From contig CAMTOT010000133.1 of assembly GCA_947074165.1 (NCBI GenBank), forward strand, positions 1 through 7,581: 7,581 nucleotides of DNA. The letters run 5' to 3'. The position numbers and the translations under genes were made by a program. A model generated the notes under the pieces. It did no database searches. It was not told where the DNA came from and was given only the letters and a program-made list of their open reading frames with translations. The stretch comes from an uncultured Bacteroidales bacterium (GTDB lineage Bacteria; Bacteroidota; Bacteroidia; Bacteroidales; JAUNSR01). Within the stretch, counting starts at the first letter, position 1. Each line of letters opens with the position of its first letter. Below are positions 1-6,750 of this stretch, piece by piece.

Positions 1-49
1 CGGCTATCTCTTTTGCAACACTTGGTTTTTCTGCAATGCAAACCTTCAT
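1..49 (-). CDS. topB: DNA topoisomerase III, N-terminal fragment (partial at window edge)
   Basis: Reading leftwards from the ATG at 49-47, the 16 complete codons spell MKVCIAEKPSVAKEIA, after which the gene leaves the window. This matches the start of the Toprim domain of bacterial type IA topoisomerase III. E7 in the AEKPS motif corresponds to the catalytic acidic residue of the E. coli enzyme, with K8 next to it. Family members relax and decatenate negatively supercoiled DNA through a 5'-phosphotyrosine intermediate; the tyrosine domain lies outside the window. The gene starts 37 bases after the transporter stop on the same strand and has its own promoter-like sequence (77-107). The leader is A-rich (AATAAAAATAAG) without a Shine-Dalgarno site, as is usual in Bacteroidota. 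The identification rests on 16 residues, but the motif is very characteristic. Confidence 0.85.
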   Translation of the reverse strand, partial: MKVCIAEKPSVAKEIA

Positions 50-76
50 CTTATTTTTATTTTTCTATTCGACCCG

Positions 77-107
77 CAAAAGTAAACTATTCTCGCTTCT
101 TACCAAA
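77..107 (-). promoter_or_regulatory. Bacteroidota-type promoter for topB, inside the end of the transporter gene
   Basis: On the minus strand TACTTTTG (84-77) is a perfect match to the -7 consensus TAnnTTTG. TTTG (107-104) lies 19 bases upstream, the expected place for the -33 element. Transcription would begin near base 70, giving a leader of about 20 bases before the topB ATG. The -33 element lies in the last codons of the upstream transporter gene. This is a pattern match only; no start site has been mapped. Confidence 0.55.
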
Positions 108-1394
108 ATCAGAATCAATAGAAATAAGAGAAGTACCTAAATAAACAGGAAGACAGCTTATCATAATCCATATAAAGAAGTTTTTATATCCAAGCCATTC
201 TTGCATCATGCCGGAGAATAATCCAGGAATCATCATTCCTAATGCCATAAATGCAGTGCATATAGCATAGTGAGATGTTTTGTGTGTGCCATTCGCGCTG
301 TATATCATATACATCATATAACCTGTAAAGCCAAATCCATATCCAAACTGTTCTATTGCTACAGCAATATTTATGCTTAAATAGTCAGCATTGATATTAT
401 ATGCCAGAAAAACATATGCTAAGTTAGGAAGTGTAATAGCCATTGACATTGGCCAAAGCCAATATTTTAAACCTTTGGCCGCAATTACCATACCACCTGT
501 AATGCCACCTATTGTAAGCGCAATAATTCCAATAGTACCGTAAATAAATCCGACATCCCCGACAGTAAGGCCCATACCACCTTGTTCATTTAAATCGAGT
601 AAAAACGGTGAGGCCATTTTGACCAACTGTGCTTCCGCAAATCTAAACGTAAGAAGAAATATTAATGTGCTTTTTATATTTTTCTTTTGAAAGAATACAA
701 TAAAAGTAGCCATGAACTCTTTGATTATTGAACTTAATGTTTTCTCTATATTTTTATCTTTAGTTTGGTATGAATCCTCTTTTGGCAAAATAAAATTATG
801 ATAAGTAGACAATATAATAAATAATAAGGCGAGCATAAGAAACAAATATTTCCATCCGGTAGTCGGATTGCCTGGATTAATTTTATCAATCCAACTGACG
901 AATAATAAAAACAAACCTTGTCCTGAAAGCATGGCAAGCCTGTAAAAAGTATTTTTAATGCCGGAGAACCACGATTGTTGATATTCATTTAATCCAATCA
1001 TATAGAATCCGTCAGAGGCAATATCGTGTGTTGCAGAGCTAAATGCCATAAGCCAGAAAATACATAAAGACAGCTGAACCCATCCTGCAGCCTGCAGTGA
1101 AAATGCTATTCCAGAGAACGAGGCCCCAATTAATAATTGCATAATAACGATCCACCAACGTTTAGTTTTAAATATTTCAATTAACGGACTCCAAATTGGT
1201 TTTATTACCCATGGCAAATATAGCCAACTTGTATATATTGCAATATCTGTATTGCTTAAACCAAGATTTTTATACATAACAACAGATATTGTCATAACTG
1301 CAACATAAGGTAATCCCTGTGCAAAATATAATGTCGGTATCCAGCCCCATGCTGACTTAATCTGTCTCATTTGATTATTTATGATATTTCGCAT
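87..1394 (-). CDS. AmpG-like (PAT/SLC33-type) major facilitator transporter
   Basis: A 435-residue, very hydrophobic inner-membrane protein with about 12 predicted helices and a charged central loop around residues 204-228. Landmarks resemble AmpG: GLPY near 27-30, WVIKPIWSPLIE at 62-73, SSATHDIASDGFY at 119-131 (compare CSASQDIVFDAW in E. coli AmpG), and YRLAMLSGQG at 151-160 (compare YRLGMLVSGG). The second half has EQFGYGFGFTGYM at 348-360. AmpG imports GlcNAc-anhydroMurNAc muropeptides for cell-wall recycling, so a cell-wall or amino-sugar substrate is a reasonable guess. However, the wider family includes other permeases, and no recycling enzyme (NagZ, AmpD, AnmK) lies next to it. The ATG at 1394 follows an A-run; a second ATG at residue 9 is possible. 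It is divergent from the gtr-like operon and 37 bases upstream of topB. Length is slightly below that of E. coli AmpG (about 490), which has extra C-terminal helices. Confidence 0.85.
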   Translation of the reverse strand: MRNIINNQMRQIKSAWGWIPTLYFAQGLPYVAVMTISVVMYKNLGLSNTDIAIYTSWLYLPWVIKPIWSPLIEIFKTKRWWIVIMQLLIGASFSGIAFSLQAAGWVQLSLCIFWLMAFSSATHDIASDGFYMIGLNEYQQSWFSGIKNTFYRLAMLSGQGLFLLFVSWIDKINPGNPTTGWKYLFLMLALLFIILSTYHNFILPKEDSYQTKDKNIEKTLSSIIKEFMATFIVFFQKKNIKSTLIFLLTFRFAEAQLVKMASPFLLDLNEQGGMGLTVGDVGFIYGTIGIIALTIGGITGGMVIAAKGLKYWLWPMSMAITLPNLAYVFLAYNINADYLSINIAVAIEQFGYGFGFTGYMMYMIYSANGTHKTSHYAICTAFMALGMMIPGLFSGMMQEWLGYKNFFIWIMISCLPVYLGTSLISIDSDFGKKRE

Positions 1395-1433
1395 TTTTTA
1401 TTAAATAAAGGTCATTAATATTGCTTTTCCTGG

Positions 1434-1458
1434 CAATAACTTGCATCTAAAGTTATTG
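1434..1458. repeat. 9-bp inverted repeat in divergent spacer (candidate operator)
   Basis: CAATAACTT (1434-1442) and AAGTTATTG (1450-1458) are perfect inverse complements separated by seven bases. The repeat lies between two divergent genes, where a transcription terminator would serve no gene. Each outer end supplies a TTG reading away from the centre: TTG at 1456-1458 is placed as the -33 element of the right-hand promoter, and the mirror TTG on the minus strand could serve the transporter, whose -7 match (GACCTTTA, 1413-1406) is poor. An operator for a dimeric regulator is inferred. Confidence 0.45.
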
Positions 1459-1484
1459 AAATATATCTATTGTTTTTACATTTG
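1456..1484 (+). promoter_or_regulatory. Bacteroidota-type promoter for the gtr-like operon
   Basis: TACATTTG at 1477-1484 matches the -7 consensus TAnnTTTG exactly, and TTG at 1456-1458 lies 18 bases upstream as a -33 element. The start of transcription would be near 1491, leaving a leader of about 45 bases before the ATG at 1537. The -33 element is part of the right arm of the inverted repeat at 1434-1458, so a protein bound there would be expected to block this promoter. Confidence 0.5.
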
Positions 1485-1536
1485 CATAATATTTGGTCTA
1501 AAAATCGGGCTGAATGGTTAATTAGTCCTTTGTATT

Positions 1537-1959
1537 ATGGCTATGATTAAGAAAATAAAAGAAATATTGCAAAAGAGTGACACACGTCTTCAATTTATAA
1601 AATTTATTAGTGTAGGCATATTAAATACTTTAGTCTCTCTGATAGTAATATATATATGTATGAAAGTTGGTGTAAATTATAAATTATCCAACCTTATAGG
1701 GTATATCGCAGGAGTAATAAATAGTTTTATATGGAGTAAGATATGGGTATTTAAGTCTAGAGGTGTAAATATATTTAAAGAGAGCTTCAAGTTTCTTATA
1801 ACATTTACAATCTGTTATTCACTGCAATATATCGTGTTACTTTTGTTGGCAGAAAAGATGCTTATGAATATATATATATCACAATTTATTGCTATGTGTA
1901 CTTATACCCTCCTAAATTTTTTGATGAACAAATTCTTCACATTCAGAAATGGAAAATAG
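1537..1959 (+). CDS. GtrA-family four-helix membrane protein (putative lipid-linked sugar flippase)
   Basis: A 140-residue protein with the family's normal length and four predicted membrane helices, at about 20-41, 49-72, 83-106 and 112-134. Family landmarks are visible: FIKFISVGILNT at 20-31, the SNLIGYIAGVINSFIWSKIW block at 51-70, and the closing NFLMNKFFTFR at 127-137. In phage and bacterial gtr systems GtrA is thought to move bactoprenol-linked glucose from the cytoplasmic to the periplasmic leaflet, although related proteins act in arabinogalactan and teichoic acid pathways. The role here is supported by the next gene, a GtrB-like enzyme that overlaps it by 11 bases. The ATG at 1537 was chosen; another in-frame ATG two codons later (1543) is equally possible and makes little difference. 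First gene of a three-gene operon. Confidence 0.85.
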   Translation: MAMIKKIKEILQKSDTRLQFIKFISVGILNTLVSLIVIYICMKVGVNYKLSNLIGYIAGVINSFIWSKIWVFKSRGVNIFKESFKFLITFTICYSLQYIVLLLLAEKMLMNIYISQFIAMCTYTLLNFLMNKFFTFRNGK

Positions 1960-2896
1960 ATTTAAAATAAATATAGTAATTCCATGCTTCAATGAGCAGG
2001 AAGTACTTGCTGAATCATATAAACGGTTTACAAAAGTATTATCATCAGCTGATTTTGATTATTCTCTTATCATGATAAATGATGGTAGTCGAGATGAAAC
2101 ATTTGATATATTAAGGTCTATAGCTCACAATGATAAAAAAGTACAAGTAATATCTTTCTCTAGAAATTTCGGTCATCAAAATGCTGTTAGTGCAGGTTTA
2201 CACAATGCTGATGGAGATGCTGTAGTCGTAATCGACGCTGATTTACAGGACCCCCCTGAAGTAATACCTAATATGGTAAAGCTTTGGCGAGAAAGTGGCG
2301 CAAATATGGTTTATGCGGTGAGAGAGAGTCGCAAAGGAGAGTCATTTGTGAAGCTCATTACCGCAAAAATGTATTATAGAATACTTAATATGCTCTCAGA
2401 AACCCGTTTCCCTGTCGACACTGGAGATTTTAGGCTTATAGACAGGCAGATGCTTGATACCTTTAAGCGTTTTAATGAGAAGCATAAATACCTAAGAGGT
2501 CTTTTTAGTTGGATGGGGTATAAACAAGTCCCGTTTTATTATAAAAGAGATGAACGATTTGCCGGAGAAACAAAGTATTCATTTACAAAAATGATAAAGC
2601 TTGCTAGTGTTGGTATTTTCGGTTTCTCAAAGAAACCACTTAAGCTAGCGATTTCAATGGGTTCATTATGCATACTTTTTGCCTTTGCCATAATCATATG
2701 GATGATATGGCTTAATGTTTGCCATCCTGAGAAGATTGTTCCCGGTTGGTCATCAATTGTGTTTATTGTTCTTTTCCTTGGAGGTATACAATTGTTTACG
2801 ATTGGTATTTTGGGTGAATATGTCGGAAATATATTTGATGAAACGAAAAATAGACCGGAATATATAATTCAGGATAAATTAAATTTTGAAGATTGA
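1949..2896 (+). CDS. GtrB/DPM1-like GT2 polyprenyl-phosphate glycosyltransferase
   Basis: A 315-residue enzyme with an N-terminal GT-A catalytic domain (about 5-225) and two C-terminal membrane helices (about 232-256 and 268-291), the usual GtrB/ArnC/DPM1 layout. It shows VIPCFNEQE at 10-18, the nucleotide-binding INDGSRD at 43-49, SFSRNFGHQNA at 69-79, the metal-binding DADLQDPP at 96-103 (D96 and D98), TGDFRL at 158-163, RG at 183-184, and GETKYSF at 206-212. Enzymes of this group transfer one sugar from a UDP- or GDP-donor to undecaprenyl phosphate on the cytoplasmic face. The start overlaps the end of the GtrA gene by 11 bases, indicating translational coupling. The donor sugar cannot be deduced: glucose (GtrB), aminoarabinose (ArnC) and galactosamine (FlmF) enzymes all share these motifs. 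Confidence 0.9.
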   Translation: MENRFKINIVIPCFNEQEVLAESYKRFTKVLSSADFDYSLIMINDGSRDETFDILRSIAHNDKKVQVISFSRNFGHQNAVSAGLHNADGDAVVVIDADLQDPPEVIPNMVKLWRESGANMVYAVRESRKGESFVKLITAKMYYRILNMLSETRFPVDTGDFRLIDRQMLDTFKRFNEKHKYLRGLFSWMGYKQVPFYYKRDERFAGETKYSFTKMIKLASVGIFGFSKKPLKLAISMGSLCILFAFAIIIWMIWLNVCHPEKIVPGWSSIVFIVLFLGGIQLFTIGILGEYVGNIFDETKNRPEYIIQDKLNFED

Positions 2897-2915
2897 TATA
2901 ATTAAATTTTATTAT

Positions 2916-4634
2916 ATGGAAATATTTAAAGTGAACACGCATCGAAAGCATCTTATTATTCTTTTCGCACTGTGTATTGTCACACTTATCCCTTTCTTGG
3001 GACTTATTGATTATCACACTAAAGGTGAGCCTCGTGAAGCTGTGGTTGCTCAGAGTATGATTGAAAAGGGTACATGGATATTGCCTGTTAATGCAGGAGG
3101 TGACATAGCCTATAAGCCACCGTTCTATCATTGGTGCGTAGCTGTATTATCTATTCCATTTGGTGAGGTAACAGAGTTTACATCAAGATTGGCCTCTGCA
3201 GTATGGTGCATTGCAATGGTGATAATGTTTTATATGTTCTATTCAAAAAGAAGTTCTTCATATCAGGCTTTTGTCGCAAGTATTATATTACTTACAAGTT
3301 TTGAAGTGCATAGGGCCGCCATGAATGCCCGAGTAGATATGGTTTTAACCGCCCTATCGGTAATGGCTGTTATAAAATTATACATATGGTGGGAAAACGG
3401 TATGAAAGGAGTCCCGTTTTGGGCTGTAATGTTTATGAGTGGAGCTGTACTTACAAAAGGTCCTGTTGGTTTTCTACTTCCATGTGCGAGCTGTGGATTA
3501 TTTCTCCTTTTCAATGGAGTAAACTTCTTTAAGGCTCTATGGAAACTTGGATATGTGGCTATCTTGTCATGCATTCTGCCGATTTTATGGTATTATCTGG
3601 CGTATCAACAAGGTGGTGAAGAATTTCTTGCTTTAGTAAAAGAGGAAAATATTGACCGTTTCACAGGTGATATGAGCTATTCCTCACATGAGCGTCCGGT
3701 CAGCTATAACTTTGTTACTCTAATCGCAGGATATATCCCATGGACTTTGCTACTTGTTATATCTTTGTTTTATCTGCCATATAACTCATTAAAAAAATAT
3801 ACTGCCGGGTTTTTTACACATATAAAGAGCTGGTTTAAAGGACTTGATAAGGTTAATTTATACACTCTGCTTGTTATATTGGTATTTCTTGTATTTTATA
3901 GCATTCCAAAAAGTAAGAGAAGTGTGTATATATTGCCGCTTTATCCGTTCATTGCGGTTTTTGTAGCTCAATTTATTATATGGCTTAAAGAGAGAAGTTA
4001 CAAGCCGTTCCGTATATTCGGTTGGATCCTGACCTCTGTTTGTGCTTTGGTTTTTGCGATAATGGCGTATATAAAGATATTTGGTTTTAATTCACCTTCA
4101 TTCTTAAAACCGAAGACCGCTCATATTTTAGATATATATGTTGATGCTTTAAATAGTATATCTTGGTTCATTTTGCCGATTATTACTATTATTGCATTGA
4201 TTGGTTCAATTTATTTTTTCATAGTCAAAAGAAATAATAAAAAGTATAATCCGATATATCTTGTTATGGGAATAGTGGTTTCTCTTCAGTTATTTCTTGA
4301 CGGAGCGTTACAGCCAGCTATTCTTAATACAAAATCGATAAAAGACTTTGCACTTGAAGTTGGTAAAATAGTGCCGGAAGGTAATATCTATGGTTATATT
4401 AATGATCGACTTATGAGATTTTATATCGTAAATTTCTATACGCATGATCGTGTAAAAAGATTTCAGATAGAAAATCCAGAAGAAGGATATGTTCTTATTG
4501 CTGATAAATGTTTTACCAAAGATTTCATTCCGGAATATGGTGATGCATTTGAAATAGAACCTGTTTTAAGAACAAGACATGGTGAAAGTGATTTACGAGA
4601 TTATATAACATTGTATAAGTTTAAAAAGAAATAA
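2916..4634 (+). CDS. ArnT-like GT83 membrane glycosyltransferase (GT-C fold)
   Basis: A 572-residue polytopic protein close in length to ArnT (about 550), with a helical N-terminal two-thirds and a soluble C-terminal part (about 470-572). Conserved GT83/PMT features are seen: GEPREAV at 37-43 in the first periplasmic loop (E38 at the acidic catalytic position), YKPPFYHW at 66-73, NARVD at 137-141, LTKGPVGFLLP at 179-189, and PKSKRSVYILPLYPF at 331-345. Such enzymes take a sugar from a polyprenyl-phosphate carrier on the periplasmic side and attach it to an acceptor, lipid A phosphate in the case of ArnT. The previous two genes would make and present that donor. An in-frame TTG at 2886 would add ten residues and overlap the previous stop by 11 bases. 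I chose the ATG at 2916, 19 bases after that stop, because the added residues look unlike a family start. Acceptor unknown. Confidence 0.85.
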   Translation: MEIFKVNTHRKHLIILFALCIVTLIPFLGLIDYHTKGEPREAVVAQSMIEKGTWILPVNAGGDIAYKPPFYHWCVAVLSIPFGEVTEFTSRLASAVWCIAMVIMFYMFYSKRSSSYQAFVASIILLTSFEVHRAAMNARVDMVLTALSVMAVIKLYIWWENGMKGVPFWAVMFMSGAVLTKGPVGFLLPCASCGLFLLFNGVNFFKALWKLGYVAILSCILPILWYYLAYQQGGEEFLALVKEENIDRFTGDMSYSSHERPVSYNFVTLIAGYIPWTLLLVISLFYLPYNSLKKYTAGFFTHIKSWFKGLDKVNLYTLLVILVFLVFYSIPKSKRSVYILPLYPFIAVFVAQFIIWLKERSYKPFRIFGWILTSVCALVFAIMAYIKIFGFNSPSFLKPKTAHILDIYVDALNSISWFILPIITIIALIGSIYFFIVKRNNKKYNPIYLVMGIVVSLQLFLDGALQPAILNTKSIKDFALEVGKIVPEGNIYGYINDRLMRFYIVNFYTHDRVKRFQIENPEEGYVLIADKCFTKDFIPEYGDAFEIEPVLRTRHGESDLRDYITLYKFKKK

Positions 4635-4661
4635 TTTTATTCAATACAATTGCAATAAAAT

Positions 4662-4711
4662 AAAAAACGGTCAGAACAGCTATTTTATTAGCCGTATGAC
4701 CGTTTTTTTTT
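4662..4711. terminator. Bidirectional intrinsic terminator between convergent operons
   Basis: AAAAAACGGTCA (4662-4673) pairs perfectly with TGACCGTTTTTT (4697-4708). The 23-base loop can form a small inner stem (GCTA 4679-4682 with TAGC 4689-4692). The plus strand ends in a run of nine T (4703-4711), and the minus strand likewise has T after the hairpin because of the A-run on the left. It sits 27 bases after the glycosyltransferase stop and 47 bases after the helicase stop, so it can end both transcripts. Confidence 0.9.
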
Positions 4712-4758
4712 ATATTATTGTTAGCCTTATTGTTGTAATGTATACATAAAATACTAGC

Positions 4759-6084
4759 TTATTTAGCAATAACAAAAATAGTTTTTATATTCTTTATCTT
4801 TTTGTTTTCAAGCCTCTTTACTAGTTCTTTTATCTTTGTTCTTTTCACAGCGGCAAATACCTGTTGATCCTGTAAATCAATAATGCCAATATCACTCATT
4901 TCAAGATTGCCTGTTTTTAAAAGAAAACCTACAACGTCTTTTTTACTGATTTTATCTCTTTTTCCTTTTCCAATATATAGAGTTTCCCATCTAGGCATTA
5001 CCGGAGATGGGATATCATCAGATATAGTATAATGAAAGGGCTCAGGTGATATGTAATCCGGTAGATACTCATCAGGACCTATTATTATATATGAATTACC
5101 TGTTGCATTTTGCCTCGCAGTTCTTCCGTTTCGATGGATAAAGGTATCCTCATTAAGAGGTAAATGATAATGTATTATATGGCCTATCTGAGGTATATCA
5201 AGCCCACGAGCCGCAAGGTCAGTAGCTATAAGTACATCACAACTTCCGTTAGTAAACTTTGCAATTGCTTTTTCTCTATAGTTCTGCTCTATGGCTCCAT
5301 GGAATACACAATTAGTAATACCTTTAGATGTAAGATAATCGCTAACCCTGGCAATGCTCTCTCTGAAATTGCAAAATACAATTTTCTGTCCTTCCCCCGT
5401 TAGGCAAATTAATTTATACAAAGTCTCAAGTTTATCTTTTACAGGAGATGCTACCTGATAAAGAGTAAGCCCGGAGCCTATATTAGATTCTTTAAGATAG
5501 GATAGTGTAACTGGCTTATTTAATCTTACATATTGAGGGATCTCTTCTCCTTCCGTAGCAGAAGTGAGCACCTTCTTTCTGACGTTTTTAAGTTGTGCTA
5601 CTATAGAGGATATTTCCTCAGTAAAGCCCATCTCCAGAGATTTATCAAACTCATCAAGTATAAGTACTTTAAATAAGTCCGGATTTATATTATTATTTCT
5701 GAAATGATCAAGGAGTCTTCCCGGTGTGCCAATTACGACATATGGGTTAGTTTTCAATTCAGCAATCTCTTTTTTTATGTCATGTCCGCCATAACAACAA
5801 ACCGATTTTAATCCTGTTTGCATTGCTTTGAATACCTTGTTTATCTGTATGGCAAGTTCTCTTGATGGTGCAATAATAATTATCTGAGCTGTCTGTATTG
5901 TAAGATCTATCTCATTTAAAATTGGAATGAGAAATGCGGCTGTTTTACCCGAGCCGGTAGGAGATAATAAAACAATATCATTATCTTTCTTGCACTGCAG
6001 AACCATTTCCTGCTGCATCTCATTCAATTCTTCAAATCCAAGATTTTTTAAAATCTCGGACATTTTTTTTTTGTCTGTTATCAT
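4759..6084 (-). CDS. DEAD-box family RNA helicase with DbpA-type RNA-binding C-terminus
   Basis: A 441-residue ATP-dependent RNA helicase. Positions here count from the ATG at 6084. A Q-motif region (F17, Q24) is followed by motif I SPTGSGKT at 41-48, Ia PSRELA at 73-78, Ib TPGRLLD at 120-126, motif II DEFD at 144-147 in place of DEAD, motif III SAT at 175-177, motif V DLAARGLD at 289-296, and motif VI HRNGRTAR at 317-324. Residues from about 365 to the end (LYIGKGKRDKISKKDVVGFL at 369-388) resemble the DbpA RNA-binding domain, which in E. coli DbpA binds hairpin 92 of 23S rRNA. A role in large-subunit assembly is therefore inferred. The DEFD box keeps both essential acids (D144, E145). A TTG just before the ATG and an internal ATG at 6063, after a run of ten A, are alternative starts. 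The gene lies 23 bases after the GNAT gene and probably shares its transcript. Confidence 0.88.
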   Translation of the reverse strand: MITDKKKMSEILKNLGFEELNEMQQEMVLQCKKDNDIVLLSPTGSGKTAAFLIPILNEIDLTIQTAQIIIIAPSRELAIQINKVFKAMQTGLKSVCCYGGHDIKKEIAELKTNPYVVIGTPGRLLDHFRNNNINPDLFKVLILDEFDKSLEMGFTEEISSIVAQLKNVRKKVLTSATEGEEIPQYVRLNKPVTLSYLKESNIGSGLTLYQVASPVKDKLETLYKLICLTGEGQKIVFCNFRESIARVSDYLTSKGITNCVFHGAIEQNYREKAIAKFTNGSCDVLIATDLAARGLDIPQIGHIIHYHLPLNEDTFIHRNGRTARQNATGNSYIIIGPDEYLPDYISPEPFHYTISDDIPSPVMPRWETLYIGKGKRDKISKKDVVGFLLKTGNLEMSDIGIIDLQDQQVFAAVKRTKIKELVKRLENKKIKNIKTIFVIAK

Positions 6085-6107
6085 CAAATATTATAATATA
6101 TTCTTTT

Positions 6108-6608
6108 TTAATCAAGGTCGTAAGCCATAATATAATCTGTCATATAATAGCCATGTCCAATGTCAAAATCTCCGCTGTCAATAATATTAAAACCTGAATT
6201 TTTATAAAACCCGACAGCCTTTGCGTTAAATCGGTTTACGTTCAGAACAATCCTGCATCCTCCTGTAGTATTATCTTTAACATATTCTATGCCTTTATTT
6301 ATAAGTATCTTCCCGAGTCCTTTTCCTTGCATTGATGGCTGTAGGTATATCTTCTGAAAATGATATCTGTCTTTTGATTCTTTTTGTATAGAAATATATC
6401 CACATGGAGATTCGTTGTAATGAAGGATAAAAAATAACTGACCTTCATTAATTTGACTTGTAAGACTATCGGTAGAATACATCCATTCAAACATCCACTC
6501 AAGTTGAGTATTAGACAAAATTTCAGAGTAAGTATCTCTCCATGTTTCTTCCGCTATTTTTCTGATAGTGTTGATGTCGTTGATTGTTGCTTCAGTAAAA
6601 CTATACAT
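6108..6608 (-). CDS. GNAT-family N-acetyltransferase
   Basis: A 166-residue single-domain cytoplasmic protein of normal GNAT length. The N-terminus has ETWRDTYSEIL at 21-31, a helix 1-2 signature seen in PaiA-like and related acetyltransferases. Motif A is IYLQPSMQGKGLGKILI at about 92-108, with the acetyl-CoA pyrophosphate-binding Q-x-x-G-x-G pattern. Motif B includes LNVNRFNAKAVGFYKNSGF at about 122-140, with the FY-x-x-x-GF ending typical of the fold. Such enzymes transfer acetyl from acetyl-CoA to an amine; the substrate (polyamine, protein N-terminus, antibiotic or other small molecule) cannot be told from the sequence. It is the first gene of a likely two-gene operon with the RNA helicase 23 bases downstream. 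A ribosomal-protein target is conceivable but unsupported. The ATG at 6608 sits about 13 bases after the predicted transcription start. Confidence 0.87.
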   Translation of the reverse strand: MYSFTEATINDINTIRKIAEETWRDTYSEILSNTQLEWMFEWMYSTDSLTSQINEGQLFFILHYNESPCGYISIQKESKDRYHFQKIYLQPSMQGKGLGKILINKGIEYVKDNTTGGCRIVLNVNRFNAKAVGFYKNSGFNIIDSGDFDIGHGYYMTDYIMAYDLD

Positions 6609-6628
6609 AATGTATGGTTATTAATTAT

Positions 6629-6636
6629 CAAAAATA
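6629..6636 (-). promoter_or_regulatory. Bacteroidota -7 promoter element for the GNAT-helicase operon
   Basis: TATTTTTG on the minus strand (6636-6629) matches the TAnnTTTG consensus exactly and lies 20 bases before the GNAT start codon, implying a very short leader. The nearest minus-strand TTG (6662-6660) is 23 bases upstream, longer than the usual 18-21, so the -33 element is uncertain. That TTG falls in the left arm of the inverted repeat at 6658-6689. Confidence 0.45.
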
Positions 6637-6657
6637 TAATTTAATTCTGATATCAGG

Positions 6658-6689
6658 TACAATGATTATTTAATATTAGAATCATTGTA
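6658..6689. repeat. 10-bp inverted repeat in divergent spacer (candidate operator)
   Basis: TACAATGATT (6658-6667) and AATCATTGTA (6680-6689) are perfect inverse complements with a 12-base spacer, so the arms repeat at 22 bases, about two turns of the helix. It lies in the 218-base spacer between the divergent GNAT and histidine kinase genes, right behind the GNAT -7 element. There is no T-run after it and no gene ends here, so an operator for a dimeric regulator is more likely than a terminator. Confidence 0.45.
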
Positions 6690-6750
6690 TAAAATTACAT
6701 ATTATCTATTCTATTATATCTTAAATGCGTTAATATTTGAAATAAATATA

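Noticed and set aside
746..988. Short minus-strand open frame inside the transporter gene
   Set aside because: Same strand but different frame within a continuous, motif-rich 435-residue transporter; no sign of a programmed overlap.
1419..1438. TATTGC/GCAATA imperfectly placed six-base inverted repeat
   Set aside because: It overlaps the longer perfect repeat at 1434-1458, has only six-base arms with an eight-base loop, and is expected by chance in AT-rich spacers.
2796..3131. Open frame of 111 codons on the minus strand
   Set aside because: It lies opposite the GtrB-like and GT83 genes, shows no recognisable motif, and both plus-strand genes have strong family motifs through this region.
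3263..3574. Open frame of 103 codons on the minus strand
   Set aside because: Entirely antisense to the conserved core of the GT83 gene, including its LTKGP motif; a reading-frame shadow.
5640..5660. DEFD box considered as evidence for an inactive helicase or pseudogene
   Set aside because: Both metal/ATP-coordinating acids (D and E) are present, the frame is intact, and all other motifs are kept.
5927..6130. Short plus-strand open frame opposite the helicase start
   Set aside because: It is antisense to motif I of the helicase and carries no domain or promoter of its own.
6453..6644. Short plus-strand open frame opposite the GNAT N-terminus
   Set aside because: Complementary to conserved GNAT coding sequence and to its promoter; no independent support.
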